Assembly (NCBI RefSeq): GCF_005780185.1
Contig: NZ_VBUI01000021.1
Coordinates: forward strand, 1 to 64,000
DNA length: 64,000 nt
Direction of reading: 5' to 3'
From: Halomonas urmiana
GTDB taxonomy: Bacteria; Pseudomonadota; Gammaproteobacteria; Pseudomonadales; Halomonadaceae
Below, one piece after another: positions 25,832 to 34,260 of the stretch (within the stretch, counting starts at the first letter, position 1; every line of letters begins with the position of its first letter). A program made the position numbers and the translations under genes. A model generated the notes under the pieces. It searched no databases and was not told where the DNA came from. It worked only from the letters and a program-made list of their open reading frames with translations.

Positions 25832-26872
25832 ATGACAGAACACAACAACACCTCCCCCGTGCTGGACGTGCATGACCTGCACATCGAATTCGATACCCGC
25901 CACGGCGCCCTGAAGGCCATCGACGGCATCTCGCTGCAGATCGCCCCGGGAGAGATCCTGGGCGTGGTCGGCGAATCCGGCGCCGGCAAGTCGCTGACCG
26001 GCACCGCGATCACCGGCCTGCTGGAGAGCCCCGGGCGCATCTCCGGCGGCGAGATTCGCCTGGAAGGCCAGCGCATCGACAACCTCTCCCAGGACGAGTT
26101 GCGGCGCCTGCGCGGTCGGCGTATCGGCGCCATCTTCCAGGACCCGCTGACCAGCCTGAACCCGCTCTACACGGTCGGCCGCCAGCTCATCGAGACCATT
26201 CGCACCCACCTGCCGATGAACAGGGCCCAGGCGCGCCAGCGCGCCATCGAGCTGTTGGCCGAGGTCGGCCTGCCGGCGCCGGAGACGCGCATCGACCAGT
26301 ACCCGCACCAGTTCTCCGGGGGCATGCGCCAGCGTGTGGTCATCGCCCTGGCACTGTGCGCCGATCCCAAGCTGGTGATCGCCGACGAGCCGACCACCGC
26401 CCTGGACGTCTCGGTGCAGGCGCAGATCATCACGGTGCTCAAGCGCCTGTGCCGGGAGCATGGCACCGCCGTGATGCTGGTGACCCACGACATGGGGGTG
26501 ATCGCCGAGGCCGCCGATCGCGTGGCGGTGATGTATGCCGGACGCCTGGTGGAGGTCGGCCCCGTTGCCGACGTCATCAAACATGCCAAGCACCCCTACA
26601 CCCAGGGCCTGATGAACTCCATTCCCACCATCCTCCATGATGTCGAACGCCTCGAGCAGATCGAGGGCTCGATGCCGCGACTGACCGCCATTCCCGAAGG
26701 CTGCGCCTTCAACCCACGCTGTCCGCATGCCTTCGAACGTTGTCGAGTCGAACGCCCCGACCTGATCGCCGTCGACGAGGGCGCGGCCGCCTGCTGGCTC
26801 GTCGAGGAGGGCGCCACCCCGCCACCCCAGGCGCGGGCCACCGCCGACACGCTGGTCGACCACCATGATTAA
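25832..26872 (+). CDS. ABC importer ATPase, DppD/OppD family
   Basis: A 346-residue ATPase. Walker A is GESGAGKS (about residues 48-55), the signature motif is SGGMRQR, Walker B is LVIADEPTTALD, followed by the H-loop THDMG. The C-terminal oligopeptide/dipeptide domain carries CAFNPRCPHAFERC, the Cys-rich segment that in some DppD/DppF proteins holds a 4Fe-4S cluster. The start at 25832 follows GAGGCAA. It works with the DppF-type ATPase 13 nt downstream. Confidence 0.93.
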   Translation: MTEHNNTSPVLDVHDLHIEFDTRHGALKAIDGISLQIAPGEILGVVGESGAGKSLTGTAITGLLESPGRISGGEIRLEGQRIDNLSQDELRRLRGRRIGAIFQDPLTSLNPLYTVGRQLIETIRTHLPMNRAQARQRAIELLAEVGLPAPETRIDQYPHQFSGGMRQRVVIALALCADPKLVIADEPTTALDVSVQAQIITVLKRLCREHGTAVMLVTHDMGVIAEAADRVAVMYAGRLVEVGPVADVIKHAKHPYTQGLMNSIPTILHDVERLEQIEGSMPRLTAIPEGCAFNPRCPHAFERCRVERPDLIAVDEGAAACWLVEEGATPPPQARATADTLVDHHD

Positions 26873-26885
26873 GGAGGCAGGGACC

Positions 26886-27983
26886 ATGAACATGACCGAA
26901 ACCATGTCAGCAAGCATGCGCGAGGCCGCGCCGCTGGCGGCCTCGCAGAACGCCGGGGCGAGCGTCGACTCCTCCGCGGAGCAGCCGGTGTTTCGCATCA
27001 CCAACCTGAAACGCCATTTCGACGTCTCGCCGCCGCTGCTCAACCGCCTGCTGGAGCGCAAGGGCAGGCAGATCGTCAAGGCGGTGGATGGTGTCGACTT
27101 CGAGATCTATCGCGGCGAAACCTTCAGCCTGGTCGGCGAGTCCGGCTGTGGAAAATCGACCATCGCCAAGCTGGTCGTGGGGCTGAATGGCACCACGGAC
27201 GGCAGCATCGAGTTCGAGGGGCAGGATATCGCCCGCCACAGCCGGCGGGACATGGACGCCGTGCGTCACCGGCTGCAGATGATCTTCCAGGACCCCTATG
27301 CCAGCCTCAATCCGCGCTGGCGGGTGGGCGAGATCATCGCCGAGCCGATCCAGGTCTTCGGCCTGCTCGAGGGCAAGGCCGAGATCAAACAGCGCGTCAA
27401 GGAGCTGCTGGAGGGGGTCGGCCTCAACGCCCAGGACAGCGAGAAGTATCCCCACGAGTTTTCGGGGGGCCAGCGCCAGCGCATCTCCATCGCCCGGGCG
27501 CTGGCCAGCAACCCCGAGTTCATCGTCTGCGACGAGCCGACCTCGGCGCTGGACGTCTCGGTGCAGGCGCAGATCCTCAACCTGATGAAGGAGCTGCAGC
27601 AGCAGCACGACCTGACCTACCTGTTCATCAGCCACGACCTCTCGGTGGTCTACCACATCTCCGACCGGGTGGGCGTCATGTACCTCGGGCGGCTGGTCGA
27701 GGTCGGCGAGAAGCACGAGCTGTTCCGGCGGCCCCAGCACCCCTACACGCGCATGCTGCTCGACTCCATTCCCGACCTGGAGATGACCGGCCGCGCGCGC
27801 ACGCCGGTGGGCGGCGAGGTGCCGAGCCCACTGGATCCCCCCAGCGGCTGCGCCTTCCATCCGCGCTGCCCGCACGCCACGGCGCGCTGCCAGCAGGAGG
27901 TGCCCCTGCCGATCCACAACGTCGAACGCGGCTTCGTCGCCTGCCATGCGGTCGAGGAAGGGCGACTCATCGCCACCGACTGA
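26886..27983 (+). CDS. ABC importer ATPase, DppF/OppF family
   Basis: A 365-residue ATPase. An N-terminal extension of about 30 residues rich in Ala/Ser is followed by Walker [10 protein letters not shown], signature [14 protein letters not shown], Walker [13 protein letters not shown] and ISHDLS. The C-terminal domain has [15 protein letters not shown]. The start at 26886 is set by a strong AAGGAGG 7 nt upstream; an earlier in-frame ATG at 26865 would overlap dppD and place that Shine-Dalgarno inside the gene. It is the second motor subunit of this importer. Confidence 0.92.
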   Translation: MNMTETMSASMREAAPLAASQNAGASVDSSAEQPVFRITNLKRHFDVSPPLLNRLLERKGRQIVKAVDGVDFEIYRGETFSLVGESGCGKSTIAKLVVGLNGTTDGSIEFEGQDIARHSRRDMDAVRHRLQMIFQDPYASLNPRWRVGEIIAEPIQVFGLLEGKAEIKQRVKELLEGVGLNAQDSEKYPHEFSGGQRQRISIARALASNPEFIVCDEPTSALDVSVQAQILNLMKELQQQHDLTYLFISHDLSVVYHISDRVGVMYLGRLVEVGEKHELFRRPQHPYTRMLLDSIPDLEMTGRARTPVGGEVPSPLDPPSGCAFHPRCPHATARCQQEVPLPIHNVERGFVACHAVEEGRLIATD

Positions 27984-28017
27984 GCCCTGCTCGAGAGACT
28001 CCGGAAAGGAAGAGACC

Positions 28018-28719
28018 ATGGATTTCGATTTCAGCGAACTGACCAAGCAGGAGCGTTACAAGCTGCTGGTCAGCTTCATCGTGCCGCGCCCCATCGCCCT
28101 GGTCACCACCGTCGATGCCGACGGGGTGTCCAACGCCGGGCCGATGAGCTTCTTCAACGTGTTCGGCGACGAACCGCCGATCCTGATCCTGGGCATCCAG
28201 CACCGCCCGGACGGACGCTTCAAGGACACCACCCGCAACATCCACGACAGCGGGGAGTTCGTGGTGAACCTGGTCAATGAACGGATCGCGCCACACATGA
28301 TCACCACCTCCCTGGACTTCGCCCCCGAGGAGGACGAGGCCTCGGCCGCGGGGCTGACCCTGGTGCCCAGCCGCCACCTGCGCGCCAGGCGCATCCAGGA
28401 GGCGCCGGTGGCGCTGGAGTGCCGCAAGACCGAGTCCCTGGAGTACCCCAACCGCTCGGTGATCGTCGGCGAGGTGCTGCACATGCACGTGCAGGACGAG
28501 TACATCGACCCGGCCACGCTGCGGGTGCGTCCCGAGGCCTACCACCCCCTGGCGCGCCTGCACGCCGACGCCTACTTCTACGCCGAGACGCAGTTCGAGC
28601 TGCCCCGGCCAAGCCTGGAGGAGTGGCGCGCCACCCAGGAGACCGTGGCCGAGCATGGCGTCACCGCGGCGTGCGCCACCCCCGTCACGAGCCATGACAT
28701 CGACCAGACGGTCGACTAG
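28018..28719 (+). CDS. Flavin reductase-like (DIM6/NTAB) FMN-binding protein
   Basis: A 233-residue protein of the flavin reductase-like domain family. RPIALVTTVDADGVSNAGPMSFFNVFGDEPPILILGI is the FMN-binding core, followed by DTTRNIHDSGEFVVNLV. These proteins bind FMN and either reduce it for a partner monooxygenase or act alone. No flavin monooxygenase is encoded near it. The start at 28018 has AAGGAAGAG upstream. It is sandwiched between the ABC importer and two amidohydrolases, so it likely takes part in the same catabolic route, perhaps a reductive step on a heterocycle. The function is open. Confidence 0.8.
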   Translation: MDFDFSELTKQERYKLLVSFIVPRPIALVTTVDADGVSNAGPMSFFNVFGDEPPILILGIQHRPDGRFKDTTRNIHDSGEFVVNLVNERIAPHMITTSLDFAPEEDEASAAGLTLVPSRHLRARRIQEAPVALECRKTESLEYPNRSVIVGEVLHMHVQDEYIDPATLRVRPEAYHPLARLHADAYFYAETQFELPRPSLEEWRATQETVAEHGVTAACATPVTSHDIDQTVD

Positions 28720-28745
28720 AGCATCGACACAACAAGGAGGCGTGC

Positions 28746-29939
28746 ATGTCGAATCCCCTGCTGCTGCGCAACGTTCGTCCGCTCGAGGGCGAGGCCCAGG
28801 ACGTGCTGATCCGCGACGGCCACATCAGCCGCGTGGGCCCATCGCTCGAGGCGCCCGAGGCGCGCGTCGTGGATGGCCGAGGCGGCATCCTGCTCCCCGG
28901 CCTGGTGGATGCCCACACCCACCTGGACAAGACCCACTGGGGCCAGCCGTGGCACCGCCACAGCGCCGGCCCGACCATCGCCGAGCGCATCGCCAACGAG
29001 CGCGAGGTCAGGCGCCAGCTCGGCTACTCGCCGGCCGAGCAGTCGGCCAACCAGGTGCGCCAGGCCATCGCCATGGGCACCACCCATATCCGCACCCACG
29101 TCGATATCGACACCGACGTCGGCCTGGCCCACCTCGAGGGCGTGCTGGCGACCCGGGAGCGCTTCCGTGACGCCCTGACCATGCAGATCGTCGCCTTTCC
29201 CCAGAGCGGGCTGCTGGTGCGCCCCGGCACCAAGGAGCTGATGGCCGAGGCGATGCGCGCCGGCGCCGACCTGGTGGGCGGCATCGATCCCTCGAGCATG
29301 GATCGCGATCCCGTCGGGCACCTCGACAGCATCTTCGCCCTCGCCGAGCAGCAGGGGCGCGGCGTGGACATCCACCTGCATGAACCCGGCATGCTGGGCG
29401 CCTTCGCCCTCGAGCTGATCGCCGAGCGCACCGCGGCACTGGGCATGCAGGGTCGGGTCACGGTGAGCCACGCCTTCTGCCTGGGCATGGTCGACGACGC
29501 CTACCTCGAGCAGCTGACGAGGCTGCTGCTCGACAACCGCATCGCCATCATGACCCACGGTCCCGGCCACATCGAGTTCCCCCCGGTGCGCCGCCTGCTC
29601 GACGCCGGCGTCACCCTGTGCTGCGGCTCCGACGGCATCCGCGACTCCTGGGGCCCCTACGGCAACGCCGACATGCTGGAGCGCGCCATGCTGGTGGGCT
29701 TTCGCAGCGGCTTCCGGCACGACGAGGACCTCGAGCACACCCTCGATATCGTCACCCAGGGCGGCGCGACGGTCATGGAGGCCGAGGCCTACGGGGTGGC
29801 GCCGGGCTGCCGGGCCGACCTCGCCGTGGTGGCCGGGGAGACCCGCGTCGAGGCGATGATGAATCGTGCCCCGCGTATCGCCGTGATCAAGCACGGCCGC
29901 CTGGTGGCCGCCGACGGCGACTGCCTGATCCGAGACTGA
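28746..29939 (+). CDS. Amidohydrolase, cytosine deaminase-like
   Basis: A 397-residue metal-dependent hydrolase of the cytosine deaminase/AtzC-type branch. The HxH motif is H57/H59 in GLVDAHTHLDKTHWG, close to the cytosine deaminase consensus. The metal histidine segment DIHLHEPG, the SHAFCLGM motif, and the catalytic aspartate in CCGSDGIRDSWGPYGNADMLERAM follow. Relatives deaminate cytosine, isocytosine or ring-amino triazines. AAGGAGG precedes the ATG. It follows the flavin reductase-like gene by 26 nt and precedes another amidohydrolase by 23 nt. A role in deaminating or opening the imported nitrogen heterocycle is inferred. Confidence 0.85.
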   Translation: MSNPLLLRNVRPLEGEAQDVLIRDGHISRVGPSLEAPEARVVDGRGGILLPGLVDAHTHLDKTHWGQPWHRHSAGPTIAERIANEREVRRQLGYSPAEQSANQVRQAIAMGTTHIRTHVDIDTDVGLAHLEGVLATRERFRDALTMQIVAFPQSGLLVRPGTKELMAEAMRAGADLVGGIDPSSMDRDPVGHLDSIFALAEQQGRGVDIHLHEPGMLGAFALELIAERTAALGMQGRVTVSHAFCLGMVDDAYLEQLTRLLLDNRIAIMTHGPGHIEFPPVRRLLDAGVTLCCGSDGIRDSWGPYGNADMLERAMLVGFRSGFRHDEDLEHTLDIVTQGGATVMEAEAYGVAPGCRADLAVVAGETRVEAMMNRAPRIAVIKHGRLVAADGDCLIRD

Positions 29940-29962
29940 CCGCTACCCCACAGGAGGCCTCG

Positions 29963-31438
29963 ATGACGAGGACACTGATCACCGGCCGCTACGTCGTCGG
30001 CTACGACGGCCAGGGCCATGTCATCCTCCCCGACGGGGAGGTCGTCTATGAGGGCGACACCATCATTCACGTCGGCTACGGCTACGATGGGCCGGTGGAC
30101 GAGCGCATAGATGCCGGCAACGCCGTGGTCGGTCCCGGTTTCATCGACCTGGATGCCCTGGCGGACCTGGACTCCACGGTGCTCGGCTTCGACAACGCGC
30201 CGGGCTGGCGCCACGGCCGGGTCTGGGCCAGCACCTACGTCGAGCAAGGCCCCCGCGAGGCCTACACCGCAGAGGAGGAGGACACCAAGAAGGAGTACGC
30301 CTTTGCCCAGCTGCTGCTCAACGGCGTGACCACGGCGCTGCCCATCACCTCCCTGCTCTACCGGGAGTGGGACGAGACCTACACGGAGTTCGCCCGCGCC
30401 GCGGCGATCGGCGCCGAGCTCGGCATCCGCCTCTACCTGGGGCCGGCCTACCGCACCGGGGCCTCGGTGGTCCACCCCGACGGGCGCTTCGGCATCCACT
30501 GGGACGAGGCGCGGGGCAGGCGGGGCCTCGAGGCCGCCATCGCCTTCGTCAAGGACTACGAGGGCTACGCCGACGGCCTGGTGCGCGGCATGCTGGCGCC
30601 CGATCGCATCGAGTGCTGCACCCGGGAGCTGCTGGAGCAGACGGCTCAGGCCGCGCGCGCCCTCGACTGTCCCGTGCGCCTGCACTGCTGCCAGTCCCCG
30701 CTGGAGATCGAGACCATGGAGGAGCGCTTCGGCCGCTCTTCCATCGGCCTGCTGGACGAGATCGGCTTCCTGGACCGCCGCGCCCTGCTGCCCCACGGCA
30801 TTCGCCTCGGCGGCCATCGACCGACGACGGCGAGCGTCGAGCAGGACCTCGACGCCCTGGCAGGCGCCGACGCGACCCTGGTGCAGTGTCCCATGGTGAG
30901 CGCGCGCATGGGCCACTTCATGGATTCGTTTGCCCGGATGCAGCGCCGCGGCATCAACGTCGGCTTGGGCACGGATACCTTCCCCCCGGACGTCATCACC
31001 AACCTGCACACGGGCATCATGGCGACCCGGCTGGTGGAGGGCGACGAGTCGGCCTGCTCGGCGGCCGACTACTACACGGCCGCCACCCTGGCGGGGGCGA
31101 AGGCCCTGAACCGTCCCGACCTGGGCCGGCTCGCGCCGGGGACCAAGGCCGATATCACGGTCTTCGACCTGAGTGGCTTCCACCTCGGCCAGCTCATAGA
31201 TCCCATCCAGACCATGATCATGAGTGGCTCCGGGCGGGACTTCACGCGGGTCATCGTCAACGGCAGGACGATCGCCCAGGATCGGCAGATCAAGGGCATC
31301 GACCTCACTCGCCTGGCCGATCAGGCGCAGCGTCAGTTCGATCGCCTGCGCGCCTCCTACCCGGAGCGCACCCACCGCCACCCGCCGGAGCACGAAATCT
31401 TCCCCGGCGCCTTCCCGGTGCGGCGCACCTCGCTGTAG
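29963..31438 (+). CDS. Amidohydrolase (chlorohydrolase/TRZ-ATZ-like) lacking the HxH motif
   Basis: A 491-residue amidohydrolase-superfamily protein. The N-terminal beta-sandwich and PGFID entry to the barrel are present, but where HxH should follow it reads D64-A65-L66 (GFIDLDALADLD). Other barrel features remain: RLHCCQS, LLPHGIRLGG, and GTDTFPPDVITNL with the catalytic aspartate. The C-terminal half GRLAPGTKADITVFDL is typical. Loss of both N-terminal histidines implies a mononuclear site with altered ligands, or a non-standard activity. AGGAGG lies before the ATG at 29963. It is the last gene of the importer operon and is followed by a strong hairpin. Confidence 0.8.
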   Translation: MTRTLITGRYVVGYDGQGHVILPDGEVVYEGDTIIHVGYGYDGPVDERIDAGNAVVGPGFIDLDALADLDSTVLGFDNAPGWRHGRVWASTYVEQGPREAYTAEEEDTKKEYAFAQLLLNGVTTALPITSLLYREWDETYTEFARAAAIGAELGIRLYLGPAYRTGASVVHPDGRFGIHWDEARGRRGLEAAIAFVKDYEGYADGLVRGMLAPDRIECCTRELLEQTAQAARALDCPVRLHCCQSPLEIETMEERFGRSSIGLLDEIGFLDRRALLPHGIRLGGHRPTTASVEQDLDALAGADATLVQCPMVSARMGHFMDSFARMQRRGINVGLGTDTFPPDVITNLHTGIMATRLVEGDESACSAADYYTAATLAGAKALNRPDLGRLAPGTKADITVFDLSGFHLGQLIDPIQTMIMSGSGRDFTRVIVNGRTIAQDRQIKGIDLTRLADQAQRQFDRLRASYPERTHRHPPEHEIFPGAFPVRRTSL

Positions 31439-31473
31439 CGTCGATACCGACTCTCGAAAGCGCCCGCAACGCA

Positions 31474-31504
31474 ACGCGCCCCGTGCCACTGGCACGGGGC
31501 GCGT
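31474..31504. terminator. Hairpin terminator between importer operon and gntR
   Basis: A perfect 14-bp stem (31474-31487 with 31491-31504, ACT loop) lies between convergent genes. It has no long T-run but is very stable and probably serves both directions. Confidence 0.72.
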
Positions 31505-31530
31505 CGTCGTTGGCGCGGCGAAGGAAGGCG

Positions 31531-32271
31531 CTAGCCGGAGAATATCTCGAACAGGTCCGGCGCTTCGTCCTCCTCGACGTGGATCGACAGCGAGGCCTCG
31601 ATGGCCTTCAGGTGGCGGCCCATGAAGGCCTCGGCGCGCTCGCCGTTGCCGGCCTCCAGATAGCCGATCAGATCGTCGTGGTCGTGGGACTCGCAGCCCA
31701 GGTGGCCGGCGTTGCCGTAGACCGCGAGGATCAACGAGGAGCGCGAGCAGAGCCGCTCGACGAAGTCGGCCAGGGTGGCGTTGCCCGAGATGCTCGCCAG
31801 GCGCGTATGAAAATCCGCCGAGAGCCGGATCGCCGTGCTCTGCTCGCCGGATTTCAGGGCCTGGCGTTCGCGCTGTGCCATGTCGCGCAGCGCGACCAGG
31901 TCCTCGGCGGTGATCCGCCGGGCGATCTCCGGCATCAGGCCGCACTCGACCATCAGCCGCGCATCGAAGACGTCCTTGGCCTCATCGGCGGTGGGCCGCG
32001 TCACGCTGGCCCCGCGGCGCGGCGTCAGGGTCACCAGCTGCTCCAGGGCCAGGCGCTGCAGGATCTTGCGGATCCCGGTGCGGCTGATGCCGAACACCTC
32101 GGCCAGGGCGTCCTCGCGCAGGCGCGCCCCGGGCTTGAGACGGTGCTCGATGATCGCATCGCTGATCGACTGGTAGATCGCCTCGTGCCGCTTGGGGCCA
32201 TCGCCGTTCTTGCCGGGGCGGCCCCCGCCGTCGCCGGACTTGTCCCCGGCAACGAACTGACGCTGGTTCAT
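31531..32271 (-). CDS. GntR-family regulator, FCD domain; candidate master regulator of the purine/ureide genes
   Basis: A 246-residue FCD-type GntR regulator. After a Gly/Asp-rich N-terminal tail, the winged helix spans about residues 30-95 (GARLREDALAEVFGISRTGIRKILQRLALEQLVTLTPRRGASV). FCD ligand-site elements are FDARLMVECGL, FHTRLASISGN and SHDHDDLIGYLEAGN. Its promoter has TGTATACG at 32311-32318, one base from the palindrome found before the purine and glyoxylate operons, which is consistent with autoregulation. Klebsiella HpxS is a GntR-type regulator of purine genes and a possible relative. That it binds TGTATACA is inference from motif distribution. Confidence 0.88.
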   Translation of the reverse strand: MNQRQFVAGDKSGDGGGRPGKNGDGPKRHEAIYQSISDAIIEHRLKPGARLREDALAEVFGISRTGIRKILQRLALEQLVTLTPRRGASVTRPTADEAKDVFDARLMVECGLMPEIARRITAEDLVALRDMAQRERQALKSGEQSTAIRLSADFHTRLASISGNATLADFVERLCSRSSLILAVYGNAGHLGCESHDHDDLIGYLEAGNGERAEAFMGRHLKAIEASLSIHVEEDEAPDLFEIFSG

Positions 32272-32295
32272 GGCCGCTACGCCTCCGTGGAAAAC

Positions 32296-32318
32296 CCGAT
32301 ATATCGATCATTGTATAC
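32296..32318 (-). promoter_or_regulatory. Promoter operators of gntR: CGATATATCG palindrome and TGTATACG
   Basis: A perfect 10-bp palindrome CGATATATCG (32296-32305) is followed by ATTGTATACG, with TGTATACG at 32311-32318. Both lie 25-47 nt upstream of the gntR start, where a self-repressing site would be expected. Confidence 0.55.
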
Positions 32319-32340
32319 GCTTTTCGGCCCCCAACACGAC

Positions 32341-32367
32341 AGCCGCCCGCCAAAAAGGCGGGCGGCT
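32341..32367 (-). terminator. Hairpin terminator after puuD
   Basis: AGCCGCCCGCC/GGCGGGCGGCT (32341-32351/32357-32367) with an AAAAA loop lies about 30 nt past the puuD stop. It isolates hiuH-puuD from the downstream gntR, which has its own promoter. Confidence 0.7.
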
Positions 32368-32395
32368 GGCAGCAACGCAAGGCCACGACCTCAGC

Positions 32396-33634
32396 TTACG
32401 GGGTCCAGGCGGCCACCTCCGCACGCTCCTCGTCGGTCATCCGGGTGATGTTGCCCAGCGGCATGTAGCCGCTCGCCACCACCTGGCGGACCTGGTCGAT
32501 CTGGCGCAGCAGCTGATCCTCGGTCTCGAGGATCACCCCGGCCGGCGCCGCCGCGAAGCCGGCATGCTCGGGCGACTGAGCATGGCAGCTCACGCAACGC
32601 TGCTCGATGATCGCATGCACCTCGCCGAGCGAACCCGAGGCGGCCGGCGTCGGCGCCTCGCCGCTCACCGAGGACGACACGGCGGCCGTGGCCACGCCGT
32701 CGTTGCCGCTCGGCGCACCGACCCAGATCGCCACCAGGATCAGCGCGACGCCCGCCGCCGGGTAGGCCGGCTGGATGGAGCCCGCGTGCATCAGCACGAA
32801 GAACTGGCGAATCAGCGCGCCGGCGAAGATGAACAGCGCCATGATCACCCAGGAGAGCTCATGGGTGTAGGTGAAGGAATAGTGGTTGCTGAGCATCAGC
32901 AGCACCACCGGCAGCGTGAAGTAGGTGTTGTGGACCGAGCGCTGCTTGCCGCGCTTGCCATCGATCGGGTTCGGGGTCTCACCGGCCTTCATCGCCTTCA
33001 CCATGCGGCGCTGACCCGGGATGATCCAGAAGAAGACGTTGGCCGACATGGCGGTGGCCATCACCGCACCGGTGAGCAGGAAGGCGGCGCGGCCGGCGAA
33101 GATCTGGGTGCTCAGGTAGGCGACCACCACCATCATCACCGCCACGGCCAAGCTCAGGATGCCGTCGCGCTCCATGTTGGGGCTGATGCGCTTACACAGC
33201 TCGTTGTAGACCACCCAGCCCGACAGCAGGAAGAACAGCGCTACCGCGTTGGCCTGCCAGCCGGTCAGTTCGGCGGCCCAGGCCCAGTCGCTGCCCGGGT
33301 TGACCAGGTAGAAGCCGGGATTGGTCATGTAGAGCAGCACGAACAGGCCGAAACCGGAGAGCCAGGTGGTGTAGGCCTTCCAGAACGACCAGTGCAGGTC
33401 CGCGGGCAGCTTCGCCGGGGCGCTGGCGTACTTCTGGTTGTGGTAGAAGCCGCCGCCGTGCACGGCCCACATCTCGCCGAACACGCCCTTCTTCTTGTCC
33501 TCGTCGGCCTTGGGTGGCCGCAGGCCGTTGTCCAGCATCACGAAGTAGATGGACTCGCCGATCCAGGCCACGGCGGCGATCACATGCAACCACCGCAGCA
33601 GGAGGTTGGCAAAGTCCAGGAGATACGCTTGCAT
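32396..33634 (-). CDS. puuD: Urate hydroxylase PuuD (membrane domain fused to cytochrome c)
   Basis: A 412-residue PuuD-type urate oxidase that makes 5-hydroxyisourate. About eight membrane segments occupy the N-terminal 320 residues (LLRWLHVIAAVAWIGESIYFVMLDN onward; HNTYFTLPVVLLMLSNHY contains conserved histidines). After an Ala/Ser/Gly linker comes a C-terminal cytochrome c domain with haem site C347VSCH351 and a candidate axial methionine in GYMPLGN. Electrons would pass to the respiratory chain, so no H2O2 is formed, unlike uricase. It is transcribed after hiuH, whose product acts on 5-hydroxyisourate. No separate uricase is present in the window. Confidence 0.95.
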   Translation of the reverse strand: MQAYLLDFANLLLRWLHVIAAVAWIGESIYFVMLDNGLRPPKADEDKKKGVFGEMWAVHGGGFYHNQKYASAPAKLPADLHWSFWKAYTTWLSGFGLFVLLYMTNPGFYLVNPGSDWAWAAELTGWQANAVALFFLLSGWVVYNELCKRISPNMERDGILSLAVAVMMVVVAYLSTQIFAGRAAFLLTGAVMATAMSANVFFWIIPGQRRMVKAMKAGETPNPIDGKRGKQRSVHNTYFTLPVVLLMLSNHYSFTYTHELSWVIMALFIFAGALIRQFFVLMHAGSIQPAYPAAGVALILVAIWVGAPSGNDGVATAAVSSSVSGEAPTPAASGSLGEVHAIIEQRCVSCHAQSPEHAGFAAAPAGVILETEDQLLRQIDQVRQVVASGYMPLGNITRMTDEERAEVAAWTP

Positions 33635-33706
33635 GAGTCAGCTCTCGTCTTGTTCGTTGTTCGTCATCGCCCGGGCAGGGAGCCCGGGCCAGCGGCGCCG
33701 AGGGGC

Positions 33707-34060
33707 TCAGCTGCCGCGATAGGTGGAGTAGCTGTAGGGCGATACCAGCAGCGGCACGTGATAGTGCTGCGAGGCATCGGCGACGCCGAAGCGCAGCGGG
33801 ATCACGTCGAGAAAGCGCGGGGTATCGCCGGCCAGGCCCTGGCGATCGAGATACTCGCCAGCATGGAAGACCAGCTCGTATTCGCCCGCGGTGAAGGCCT
33901 CGCCCTCCAGGATCGGGGCATCGCAGCGGCCGTCATCGTTGGTCACGACCTCGCCGATGCGCTGGCGGCTCTCGCCCTCGAGGCGGTAGACCTCGATGCG
34001 AATGCCCTGCCCCGGTCGGCCCTGTGCCGTGTCCAGCACATGTGTGGTCAAGCGTCCCAT
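33707..34060 (-). CDS. hiuH: 5-hydroxyisourate hydrolase (transthyretin-like)
   Basis: A 117-residue HIUase. The three signature regions are [17 protein letters not shown] at the start, RIEVYRLEG with the catalytic arginine, and the C-terminal [18 protein letters not shown], ending in the YRGS tetrapeptide that separates HIUases from true transthyretins. It converts 5-hydroxyisourate to OHCU. No periplasmic signal peptide is present. The start at 34060 follows GGAGAGA; a longer frame adds an unrelated leader. It is first in hiuH-puuD, divergent from uraD. Confidence 0.95.
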   Translation of the reverse strand: MGRLTTHVLDTAQGRPGQGIRIEVYRLEGESRQRIGEVVTNDDGRCDAPILEGEAFTAGEYELVFHAGEYLDRQGLAGDTPRFLDVIPLRFGVADASQHYHVPLLVSPYSYSTYRGS

Positions 34061-34199
34061 GAGTCTCTCCTCTACGCGGTAGCCGGCTCCCGTGGCGCGG
34101 GTGACCGGCGAGCAAGTGTATGGCGACGACCGGGGCGCCCTCCCGGATGTCGATACAGACATTTTTAGCTCGAAAGGGAGTACATTTCAAAGCATTTTT

Positions 34200-34207
34200 T
34201 GTATACA
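34200..34207. promoter_or_regulatory. TGTATACA operator in the hiuH/uraD divergent promoter
   Basis: An exact TGTATACA preceded by a run of six T sits 54 nt upstream of uraD and 140 nt upstream of hiuH, in the AT-rich centre of the 200-nt divergent gap. It is placed to co-regulate the urate-degrading genes in both directions. Confidence 0.68.
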
Positions 34208-34260
34208 GTCGAAGTCTGTCTTGCGAGACACGCATCACCACCCGCAATGGAGGTCACGGC

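Noticed and set aside
25259-27079. A 606-codon minus-strand frame opposite the dppC/dppD genes
   Set aside because: Its product is low-complexity and antisense to certain ABC genes; codon bias explains the openness.
29789-31945. A 718-codon minus-strand frame opposite the amidohydrolase genes
   Set aside because: It runs across two real convergent units and their terminator, and shows no domain. It is an antisense shadow.
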